From: Piliocolobus tephrosceles
Taxonomy: Eukaryota > Chordata > Mammalia > Primates > Cercopithecidae
NCBI RefSeq assembly: GCF_002776525.5
Contig: NC_045437.1
Span: 134,518,979-134,582,978 of the forward strand
Length of the DNA stretch: 64,000 bases
Direction of reading: 5' to 3'
Under the pieces are notes generated by a model. That model was not told where the DNA came from and searched no databases. It saw nothing but the letters and a program-made list of their open reading frames with translations. Position numbers and translations under genes: made by a program. Of this stretch, positions 45,767 to 55,149 are shown piece by piece (position 1 is the first letter of the stretch; each line of letters opens with the position of its first letter).

Positions 45767-46442
45767 GTATTACCCTGATATCAAAACCAGATAGAGACAG
45801 AACAACAACAACAACAAAAAGAATGAAAGCTACAGACAAGTATCTCTCATGAACCTAGAGGCAAAAATTCTCAATAAAATATTAGCAAACCAACTCCAAC
45901 AATATGTAAAAAGAATTACACATCATGACCAATTGAGATTTATTCCAGGTATGCAAGGTAGGTTCAACATTCAAAAATTAATCTACGTAATCCATCATAT
46001 CAATAAGCCAGTGAAGAAAAGTCATTTGATAATACCAGTTGACATATAAAAAGCACTTGTCCAAATGTGACATCCATTCATGAAAAAATTAACAGCAAGT
46101 TAGGATAGAGGGAAATCACTTCAACAGATAAAAAGAATCCACAGAAAACCTATATCTAACACCATACTTAATGACAACATAAATGCTTTTTCTCTAAGAT
46201 CAGGAATAAGATAAGGATTTCAACTATCACCAGTCTCGTTAAACATATTACTGGAAATCCTAGTCAGCACAACAAGGCAAGTAAAATAAAGATCAGACAT
46301 AATGAAGAGAAAGAGATAATACTGTCTCTATTTACAGAGGACCTCACTGTCTACATAGAAAATCCCAAAGAATCCACACAAACAAAAATCTTAGAATATA
46401 TGAATTCATCAAGGTCACAGATGATAAGATAAACATTTCTAA
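45767..46442 (+). mobile_element. L1M ORF2 (reverse transcriptase region)
   Basis: This is sense ORF2 coding relic. One open stretch encodes LEAKILNKILANQLQQYVKR and GMQGRFNIQKLIYVIHHIN (45855-46010), typical of the L1 polymerase fingers. Later 'agaaaacctatatctaacac' and 'ctgtctacatagaaaatccc' follow in order. Stops prevent function. It is interrupted at 46443 by a 5S rRNA pseudogene. Confidence 0.85.
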
Positions 46443-46528
46443 GGCCACCCCACCCTGAACATGTCTGATCTCTTCTGATCTCAGGAGCTAATCAGGGTCT
46501 AGCCTGGTTGGTACTTGGATGAGCGATT
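46443..46528 (+). pseudogene. 5S rRNA pseudogene inside L1M
   Basis: About 86 bases resemble vertebrate 5S rRNA from near its 5' end: 'ggccaccccaccctgaac', 'tctgatctcaggagctaa', 'cagggtctagcctggttgg' and 'tacttggatgagcg'. These are the A-box to C-box internal promoter part of the gene, with scattered substitutions. The last third of 5S rRNA is missing. It is embedded in sense orientation in L1M ORF2, and L1 sequence resumes at about 46530. No A tail is visible. The transcription factor IIIA region is mutated, so function is unlikely. Confidence 0.85.
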
Positions 46529-47076
46529 ATAAAATCAAAACCAAAAAACTAATCCCATTTCTATATACCAACAATGAACATGCAGAAACTGAAATTAAGC
46601 AATAACACCATCTATAGTCATTCATAACAAAATGAAATACTGTGGCATAAACTTTATAAACTATGCATAGTATTTATATACTAAAAATTATAAAGTGCTA
46701 TTGAAAAAATTGAAGAAGTCATACCTACATAGGAAAACATACTGTATCGATAGAATGGACTATTTATCATAATAAAGGTGTCAATCTCCCAAAATTGAAC
46801 TACAAGTTTAATGCAATGTCTGTCAAATTCCAAGCAAAGTTTTTTGTAGACACAGACAAGCTTATTCTAAAATTTAATTGAAAAGACATATGTTCTTGAC
46901 TATTCAAAGCAATCTTTACAAAGAAAAATGAAGGAGGAGGAATTATTCTACATCATACTAAGGTTTACTGTATGGCTAAGTAATCACAGCAATGTGATAC
47001 TGTTGGGGAGATAGGCACATCAATCAATGGTACAGTCAGAAGACCTAGAAATAGATCCAACAAGATCTATTTCTAG
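46529..47076 (+). mobile_element. L1M ORF2, continued
   Basis: 'cccatttctatataccaaca', 'atgctgtcaaattcc'-like 'gtctgtcaaattccaagcaa' and 'actgtatggctaagtaatca' continue the sense ORF2. The last bases form a perfect foldback (47045-47076) at an Alu junction. Confidence 0.8.
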
Positions 47077-47403
47077 ATCTTGTGAGCACAGTGGCTCACA
47101 CCTGTAATCCCAGCACTTTGGGAGGTTGAGGTGGGCAGATCACCTGAAGTCAGGAGTTCAAGACCAACCTGACCAAGTAGAAACCCTGTCTCTACTAAAA
47201 ATACAAAAATTAGCCAGATGTGGTGGCATATGCCTGTAATCCCAGCTACTCGGGAGGCCGTGGTGGCAGGAGAATCGCTTGAGCCTGGGAGGCAGAGGTT
47301 GTGGTGAGCCAAGATCATGCCATTGCTCTTCAGTCTGGGCAACAAGAGCAAAGCTCCATCTCAAAAAAAAAAAAAAAAAAAAAAAAGGGGAAAAAAAAAA
47401 TAA
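47077..47403 (+). mobile_element. AluS-like Alu, sense
   Basis: This sense Alu lacks a normal 'ggccgggcgc' start, which is replaced by 'atcttgtgagca'. It then has both arms and a long A tail (47362-47386), interrupted by gggg. Position and orientation match the host L1. Frames of 86-92 codons on the minus strand are Alu artefacts. Confidence 0.92.
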
Positions 47404-48298
47404 ATTTAATCTCATCAAAATTTAAAACTTTAGCTCTGTGAAATTCCAAGCAAAGAGGATAAAAACACAAGGCATAAACAGAGAAAATATTTGCAAACTA
47501 CAATCCAATGAAACTAGTATCTCGAATATATATAGAACTCTCACAGCTCAACAATTTTTAAAAAACACAATTCAGTTAGAGAATGGACAAAAGACATAGA
47601 CAGACATTTCACCAGAGAAGATATACAGATAGCATATAAGCATATGAAAAGATGTTCAACATAATCAGCTATTAGGAAAAGGCAAATTAAAACTACAATG
47701 AGATACCACTACATACCTTTTGGGACAGCTAAAATTAAAAATAAATAGTGACAACATCAAATGCTAGCAAGGATGACAAAGAACTGGATCACATATACAT
47801 GCTGGCAGAATTATAAAATGGCACAGCCACTTTGGGAAAACAGTTTTGTAGTTTTGCAAAAACAATTAAACATGCAACTACCATATGACCCAGCAACTGT
47901 GCTCCTGGATATCTATCCCATTTATGCAATCCTGATGTATTTCTGAGAAATAAAGATTTATCTTATTTATTTTCACACAAAAACTAGAATATGAATATTC
48001 ATTGTACTTGTATTTATAATAGCTAAAATTGAAATCAGACCAGATGTCATTCAAGAAATGAATGTTTAAGCAAACTGTGGTATATACCATGAAATTCTAC
48101 TCCATAATACAAAGGAATAGGCTACTGAGATATGCAACAACTTGGTTGAATCTGCAGAGGATTACGTAGCGTTAAAGCCAATCACAAAAGGTTATATACT
48201 GTATGGTTTGCTTTATAGAACACTATTGAAATGATCAAATTTTTAGAAGTGGAAGAAGGTTAGTGGTAAGGTATAGAGGGTAAGGGGCTGAGAGGCAC
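47404..48298 (+). mobile_element. L1M ORF2 C-terminal part
   Basis: The host L1 continues with 'atctcatcaaaatttaaaac', 'agaatggacaaaagacatag', 'ttcaccagagaagatataca', 'ccatatgacccagcaactgt' and 'ctactccataatacaaagga', the usual late ORF2 order. The frame is broken. It is cut by an LTR near 48299 and resumes at 48955. Confidence 0.88.
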
Positions 48299-48954
48299 TG
48301 GGGCTCAGAAACAGATACTCCAAAATATGGTACTTTGACATGCTGACCTGAAAAAATTTCAAGGTCTCTCTGACTTCCCCACCACCACCCCTGCCACGCC
48401 AGACCCCTCCCTCCCCCGCCAATCAGCCTACACACACACACACACACTACTGTCTCTCAACCCTCTTTACCAAAGCACAGGATGAAATTGTTCTCTGAGG
48501 TTCTCTTATCTGCCTAAGATCTGGACCAACCAAAGAAAAAAATCAAGTACTTCTGGTCCTTTTCCTAATTTTTCATTAATTAAACACAGATTGAAAAACT
48601 TAAGGCTGAAGTCTGTTAACATACGTGGACAGACATTTGTCATAAATCACTGTCTGCTCTACAGGCCCAACAGACTTTGTCTCAGGCAAATGTGTGTTTA
48701 TCAAGCCCATTACATACCCCTAAAATCATTTACTATATCTCTAAAATTATTCACATATTCCTATCCCCCTTTCCCATAAGAAGAAGCATATAAAACCATC
48801 TGTACCCCATTGCATAGTGGGGCAATTACTCTGTGATTCTCCTCCGTGCACATTAAAAAGTTTGTATGCTTTTTCTTCTTATTATTCTTCCTTTTGTCAG
48901 TTGATTTTCAGCAAACTTTCAGAGTGAAGTGCAAGTTTTCCCTTTGCCCTTACA
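48299..48954 (+). mobile_element. ERV1-class solo LTR (MER4-group-like)
   Basis: This sense LTR of about 656 bp separates two parts of the host L1. It reads 'tggggctcagaaacagatac' at the start, 'atggtactttgacatgctga' next, a TATA-like 'gcatataaaacc' at about 48787, and 'cacattaaaaagtttgtatg' (ATTAAA signal at 48852-48857). It ends 'cctttgcccttaca'. The pattern fits the MER4/MER31/MER65-like LTRs of class I elements. No convincing target duplication was seen, and no internal sequence remains. Confidence 0.72.
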
Positions 48955-48991
48955 GAGAAAGGAGGTGGGAATGTTTATAAAAAGGGAACAA
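48955..48991 (+). mobile_element. L1M 3' region sliver
   Basis: 'ggaggtgggaatgtttataaaaaggg' (positions 48961-48986) is the L1M 3' UTR next to the ORF2 end. It is bounded by an LTR on the left and an Alu on the right. Confidence 0.7.
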
Positions 48992-49289
48992 GGTTGGGCA
49001 CAGTGGCTCATGTCTATAATCCTGGCACTTTGTGGGGGGTGAGGCAGAAGGATTGCCTGAGCACAAGAGTTTGAAACCAGCCAGGGCAACATAGCGAGAC
49101 TTGGTGTTTAATGTAAAAATCAAAACATTAGTTGCATGTGGTAGCATGCACCTGTAGTCCCAGTTACTCAGGAGGCTGAGGCAGGAGGATTGCTTATACC
49201 AGGGAGATCAATGGTGCAGTGAACTATGATTGTGCCACTGCACTCAGCCTAGGTGACAGAGTGAGATCCTGTCTCAAAGAAAAAAAAAG
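48992..49289 (+). mobile_element. AluJ-like Alu, sense
   Basis: This diverged sense Alu starts 'ggttgggcacagtggctcat' and ends in 'aaagaaaaaaaaag'. A MaLR provirus begins immediately at its A tail. Many substitutions in both arms indicate AluJ. Confidence 0.9.
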
Positions 49290-49722
49290 TGCTATGGTTT
49301 GAATATATGTCTACATCAAACCTCATGTTGAATTGTGATCCCCAGTGTTGGAGGTGGGCCCTTGTGGGAGGGTTTGCATCATGAGGGCAGATCCCTCATG
49401 GCTTGGTGCTGTCCTCATGACAGTGAGTGCGTCCTCATAATAGTGAGTGAGTACTCATGAGATAAGTGTGTTTAGAGGTGTGTGGCATCTCCTCACTACT
49501 CTCTCTCTCACTGCCTCTCTCAGCACATAAGATGTCTTCTCCCTGTTTACCTTCCACCATAGTTGTATGCTTCCTGAGGCCCTCATGATAAGCTGAGCAC
49601 AGATGCCCGGCACAATGCCTCCTGTACAGCCTGTAGAACCATGAGCCAATGAAACGTCTTTTCTTTATAAATCATCCAGGATCAGGTATTTATTTATAGC
49701 AATGCAGGAATGGCCTAACACA
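49290..49722 (+). mobile_element. 5' LTR of MaLR provirus
   Basis: 433 bp. It starts 'tgctatggtttgaatatatg', contains 'gatccccagtgttggaggtg' and ends with 'tttataaatcatccaggatc' and 'ggcctaacaca'. A 'cctcatgacagtgagtgcgt / cctcataatagtgagtgagt' near-repeat lengthens it relative to the 3' LTR. Confidence 0.9.
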
Positions 49723-51338
49723 TAAAATTGGTACCAGGAGTAGGGTATTGTTATTAAAATAGTGAACATGTATAGGTGACTTTGGAACTGGGCAACATGC
49801 AGAGATTGAAAGAGTCTGGGGGACTCAGAAGAAGACAGGAGATTGGGAACGTTTGGAATTTTTTACAGACTGGTAAAGGATTGTGACTAAAATATTGATA
49901 TAAATATTGACAGCGAAAACCAGACTGATGAGGTTTCAGATGGAAATGAGGAACTTATTGGAAATTACAACAAAGTTCACCCATTTTATGCCATAGCAAA
50001 GAACTGTGCTGCATTGTGTTCACGCCCTAGGGATCTGTGGAAGTTTGGACTTCAAAATTATTATTTAGGGTATCTACAGAAAGAAATTTATAAGCAGCAA
50101 AGCATTCAAGATGTGGCCTGGCTGCTTTTAATAACTTATGCTTAGATGTGGGAGCAAAGAAACAACAAAGTTAGACTTTATATTTAAACAGGAAGCAGAT
50201 CATAAATGTTTGGAAAATCTGCAGGCTTGCCATATTATGGAAAAGAAAAGCCAGTTTTCAGGGCATAAATTAAAGCAGCCTGCCTTACTTGCCAGAGAAA
50301 TTTGCATACCTAAAAAGGAGGCAAGTGCAATCAGCCAAGACAATGGGAAAAAGACCTAGAAGGCACTTCACAGATCTTCCAGAGAGCTCAAATCACAAGC
50401 TCAGAGACCTAAGAGGACTAAATGATGTCATGGGCCAGGCCTGGGGTACCACTGCACTCCACCACCCCAAGAGGCTGATCTCTGCATCCCTGCTGCTTTC
50501 AGCTCCAGCCACGGCTCAAAGAGCCTGAGATATAACTTAGGCAACTGCTTTAGAGGGTGCAAGCTGTAAGTCTTGGTGGCTCCTATGTGGTATTAAGCCT
50601 GTAGGCATACAGAGTGCAAGCATGAAGGAGACATGGCAGCCTCTGCCTAGATTTCAGAGGATGTATCAGAAAGCCTGGGTGTCTACGCAGAAGCCTGCTG
50701 CAGAGGCAGAGTGCTCACAGAAATCCTCTACTAGGGCAGAACAAAGAGAAAATGTGGGGCTGAAGGCCCCACACAGTGGGCACTGTGTAGTGGAGCTATG
50801 GGAATGAGGCCATGGTCCTCCATATTCCAAAATGGTAGATCCACCAGCAGCTTGCACCCTGTGCCTGGAAAAGCTACAGGTACTCAACAATCTGTGAGAG
50901 CAGCTGTGGGAGCTGAAGTATGTAGAACCATAGGTGTGGAACTGCCCAAGACCTTAGGAGCCCACCTCTTGCAGCATTGTGCCCTGGATGTGGGACATGG
51001 AGTCAAAGAAGACTATTTCAGAGCTTTAACATTGAGTTACTGCCCTCCCAGGTTTTGAACTTGCATGGGGCCTGTAGCCCCTTTCTTTTGGCTGATTTCT
51101 CCATTTTGGAATGGGAATGTTTACCCAATGTCTCTACCCTCATTGTATCTTGGAAGCAAACAGTTGTTTTGATTTTACAGGCTCATGGATGGAAGGAACT
51201 CATCTCCAGAGGAGACTTTGGACTTGGAACTTTCGAGTTAATGCTGGAATGAGTTAAGACTTTGGTGGACTGTTAGGAAGGCATGATTATATTTTGCAAT
51301 ATGAAAAGGACATAAGCTTTGGGGGATCAGGGATGGAA

Positions 51339-51718
51339 TTATATGGTTTGATTACATGTCCCCACTAAGTCTCATGTTGAATGTAATCATTAGTATTGGA
51401 GGTAGGGCCTGGGGGGAGGGATTTGGGTCATGGGGGGCAGATTCCTTGGGGCTCAGTGCTATCCTCACAATAGTGAATACTCAAGAGATCTGGTTGTTTA
51501 GAGAGGTGTGTGGCATCTTGCCCTCACTCTTTCTCTTTCTCTTGCTCCTTCTCTCACCATGTGACGTGCCTCCTCCCCCTTTGCCTTCCACCATGTTCAG
51601 TGTCATGCTTCCTGTACAGCCTGCAGAACTGTGAGCCAATTAAACATTTTTTTTTTTTTTTTACAGATTACCCAGTCTCAGCTATTTCTTCATACCAATG
51701 CAGTAACAGCCTAGCACA
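51339..51718 (+). mobile_element. 3' LTR of MaLR provirus with T expansion
   Basis: 380 bp, collinear with the 5' LTR. Where the 5' LTR reads 'cgtcttttctttataaatca', this copy has a run of about 17 T (51645-51662) followed by acag. The polyadenylation region was thus turned into a homopolymer. Confidence 0.88.
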
Positions 51719-52043
51719 ATAGGCAACATGAGGAACTGTTGTGAGGTCAGAAATGTTTAGCATTCTGACTATGGTGGTGATGCATGAACCTACATGGTGA
51801 TAAAATTATATAGAACTTAATACACACACACAAATAAGTGCAAGTTAAACTGCAAAAATCTGAATAAAATTGGTAGATTCCATCAACATTAATATCCTGG
51901 ATGTGGGACATGGAGTCAAAGAAGACTATTTCAGAGCTATGTCAAATTTGTAAAATTATACTAGTTTAGCAAAATAATACCATTAAGGAAAACTGACCAA
52001 AGCATGCAAGGGAAATTTCTGTGTGTATATATATACATACACA
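51719..52043 (+). mobile_element. L1M 3' UTR with a 43-bp templated insert
   Basis: The host L1 resumes ('ggcaacatgaggaactgttg', 'ggtggtgatgcatgaaccta', 'aactgcaaaaatctgaataa'). Within it, 51896-51938 is an exact copy of 50983-51025 from the MaLR internal region. L1 sequence follows again ('gtaaaattatactagttta'). Confidence 0.78.
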
Positions 52044-52130
52044 GAGTACACAGTAGTGTCAGACACCAAGGGAGATGGGATTTCCAGGAAGATAAGTTCT
52101 TAGAAAGGAGAGAATATCTAGGGGTGTGGT
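52044..52130 (+). repeat. 87-bp local duplication, copy inside L1M 3' end
   Basis: This block matches 52883-52969 with four mismatches in 87 positions, in the same orientation. It interrupts the L1M 3' end, so it is likely the derived copy. It lies directly before a TA run and an Alu. Confidence 0.93.
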
Positions 52131-52133
52131 GTA

Positions 52134-52150
<17 letters not shown>
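52131..52150. repeat. (TA)n microsatellite
   Basis: A TA run between the 87-bp copy and the T tail of an antisense Alu. Confidence 0.88.
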
Positions 52151-52166
<16 letters not shown>

Positions 52167-52445
52167 GAGACAGTCTTACTTTGTTGCCCAGGCTGAACTG
52201 CAGTGGCGCAATCTCAGCTCACTGCACCCTCTGCCTCCCAAGTTCAAGTGATTCTCCTGCCTCAGCCTCCTGAGTAGCTGGAATTACAGGCGAGCCTCAC
52301 CACATCCAGCAAATTTTGTATTGTTAGTAGAGATGGCGTTTCATCATGTTGGTCAGGCTTGTCTCAAACTCCTGACCTCAGGTGATCCGCCCACCTCGGC
52401 CTCCCAAAATGCTGGGATTACAGACATAAGCCACCACACCTGGCC
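52151..52445 (-). mobile_element. AluS-like Alu, antisense
   Basis: This full-length antisense Alu starts at a T run (52151-52166) and ends 'cacacctggcc'. L1M 3' sequence resumes right after it. Confidence 0.94.
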
Positions 52446-52515
52446 TTGTATTAGTTCTGACAACTGCATGGGAATTCATGATTATCTTAATAAAATTTTC
52501 AATTAAAAAATAAGC
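52446..52515 (+). mobile_element. L1M 3' terminus (end of the nested host)
   Basis: 'gttctgacaactgcatggga', 'attcatgattatcttaataa' and an A-rich end are the last bases of an L1M-type 3' UTR. It closes the element that began near 31.46 kb. Confidence 0.7.
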
Positions 52516-53634
52516 AAACTGTAGTACAGCAAAGTGCTCCAAGAGAGATAAGGCCAGAAAGGTTTCTCTTCTATCACCCTCCCTAGATTTGGGTACTTAC
52601 CTACAATAAGATAACTAAAAGAAGGCGTTCTGTTTGTTATTGTTTGTAACATAATTCAAGTCATAAAAATACTGTCAGATGTGTAACATAAGATAGTTAA
52701 AGTGATAGTGAGAAGTCAATCTTTATAAGTTTGAAAGATTGATTGCCTTGTAGATACTCTTCTCTGAAGCCTAAAACAGAATCCTTAGAATCCATATTAG
52801 AACTCAACGCTTCTCCCTTGCTTCCAACCTCCACAGCCAATCCTCTGTCCAGGAGCAGAAACTAACCTTGCTTGGAGTGCCTGAGTACACAGTAGTGTCA
52901 GACACCAAGGGAGATGGGATTTCTAGGGAGATAAGTTCTCAGAAAGGAGAGAATATCTAGGGCTGTGGTATTGAGGAGTCATGAGAGTAAATGAAGATTT
53001 CAAGACTATTGGAGAGGGGAAGAAGGAGAATCTCGACCTAGTACAGTGTGGGTGTAAGGGCAGGAATTATCATATGATGTACCCCATGAGTCAAAAGTGA
53101 AAATTCCACAACAGAGAAAGACACTTGTGGACAAGTTGACTAGGCCAAAGAAGTCACTCCCAAATTTCTACCACCCTGGACTCTGAGTTTGAAAAGAAAT
53201 TTTGATCCTAAAGAAAAAGATAAATTTAATATTCTCTGGGATTTGGGCCTCATTACTAACAGCAGGAACATTTTTGTTGCTTAGTTGTCCTTCCATCCCA
53301 ATAATAACAATATAGGGCTGGGGTTATAGAGGTAAGTAACTGAGAACAGGGGGAAATGGGCAATTGATTATGCTCTGAGGTTTCCAATCTGGGAGAGCTT
53401 CACAGAATCAGTGACATCAGAAATAGGTCCTAAAGGGTAGGAAAGAGTTTGCTAGGTGGCACCTTAATCTTAGGTGTCAGCTCAGGCAGCTGAAGTCAAA
53501 ATATTATCAAAAAGAGGCCACACTAAGCCGTACATCTTAATTTGAATGTACTTAATTGGTTTCAATCACCTGAAAATCCAGAAAAACATAAGAGAAATGA
53601 GGAAGGAGATGGAAAGAACAGTTGACCAAGTATA
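52516..53634. other. Unassigned unique sequence
   Basis: Nothing recognisable, apart from the 87-bp duplication source at 52883-52969. Confidence 0.45.
52883..52969 (+). repeat. 87-bp local duplication, probable source copy
   Basis: Matches 52044-52130 with four differences. It lies in unassigned sequence outside the L1M. Confidence 0.93.
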
Positions 53635-53775
53635 CTTACTGTCCCCAAATATAAAATGGGATGAATAATTATTTTTCCATACAGAATCTTAAAAGCAATA
53701 AAAGAAATATTGTATATAAAGCATTTGGCCCAATCTTAAGGCCATGGTGAACACCAAAGAAATAGCAATAATTTT
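53635..53775 (+). mobile_element. MIR fragment
   Basis: 'ctgtccccaaatataaaatggg' followed by 'aaagcatttggcccaatctt' fits the 3' half of a sense MIR. Confidence 0.55.
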
Positions 53776-55149
53776 TTTCACTGGTTACTCTGTTATGTGA
53801 TTGACACCTTATACAGAAGGCTCCAGATTCACATCATAAAGTGTCTCTAGCAAATGTTCATTCGGGAGCTCTACAACACAGCCTCTTTTCTCTAATCCTT
53901 TCATAGCTAATTATCCAGATATAACGTTCAAGTCTAGGGTGCTCCATTGTTGTGAAACCTACAAAAATATGAATAAAAATGAAAACACCTGGAGGGTGGG
54001 AAGAAATCGGGGTACATGTGGGATTATCTGCTACCTAAATTTAATTATTAAGAAATATCAGATACCAAACTTCATCCCATAGCTAGCTAACAATTTCAAG
54101 AGAGTCTGGAGGCTGGCTTCAGAGTTTGACACTGCCTCAGGAAAAAGTCTGTTTTCCTCACTTCAATCCTTCCCACATGCCTTAGAAATTCTTTTGAATC
54201 TTTCTTTTGTACTGAGAGGTTTAATTTTGAACTGAACAGGTGGTAAGGTTTTATATCGTACACTACATAAAATTATGGTAAATGAAGCACCCACTTAAAA
54301 TAGTGAAAATGAGGGTTATTCTCAGCAACTCTTAGAAAGTGAAACAAAAACAAGAACAAAAATAGCAGTGAAAAAGGAAAACAGGAAAAAAGTAAACCTC
54401 CCTCTGTATCAAGGTAAAGATACATGGAAGAAGGAAGACAACATACAAAAAGAAACCTGTGAATTTTGAAGTAACCAGAACAAAACAGAAATGGCAGAGA
54501 ATGGCTCACTTTGATTTCTCAAGGGTTTTCATCACTCCCTATTTCAGTATGGCGACCACGAGATAGTAGGTAGTCTCATTCTGGGAGCTTATTCTAAAAT
54601 GAAGACCCAAATCCAAAATAAGTGTTACTAGTCTACAGTATTTTTCAAATCAAAAGGATGACTCTGGAAAAAGTTCCAGATTTTGGAGTAATGCAAAAGA
54701 TTAGTTAAGAATTCCATCTGTGTGGAAGCCCCAAAGCCTAAAACGACTTCTGAATAGCTACCCAGATTCTCATCACAGTCAGCAGTCTACATCAGGAGAT
54801 GAGCTGCAAGTAGAAAATGATGAAGATGAACCAATGGACTCTTCAGTGTACTCTGGCCAGTTATGGGATCTCATTAACTCTGTTTCTGTGAGGTTTTCTA
54901 TATCAAACACTTCTGTATTGTTCTTAACATCATCACCCGAATACCCATTGTTATAATCCCATACTTGAATTATTACAAAGGACTCTTAAATTTTCCATAA
55001 TTACCCTGTTTCTTTCTACTCATCAAAATCCATCAGGACCCCACTGTCGTATTAACCATGATAAAAGATCAATAGAATTTGTTCACCTCTCTATTCAACA
55101 ACCTTTATACAGGTTAATTCCAAGCCTTAAATCCTGATGTTCCTGGGCC
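53776..55149. other. Unassigned sequence
   Basis: About 1.4 kb without recognised repeats. A 78-codon plus-strand frame at 54720-54956 is acidic (ENDEDEPMDSS) and polar, unlike most chance frames here. It has no recognised family or splice context. Confidence 0.4.

Larger units (their letters stand above)
49290..51718 (+). mobile_element. MaLR (MST-type) provirus, complete LTR-internal-LTR
   Basis: This is a full-length non-autonomous ERVL-MaLR element in sense orientation. The 5' LTR is at 49290-49722, internal sequence at 49723-51338 and the 3' LTR at 51339-51718. Right after the 5' LTR, 'ttggtaccaggagtagg' is the usual MaLR primer-site area. MaLRs carry no env and depend on ERVL machinery. 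Internal frames (73-92 codons) are short and degenerate. The 5-bp flanks (aaaag and atagg) no longer match clearly. Most MaLR copies survive as solo LTRs, so an intact structure is less usual. Confidence 0.9.
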
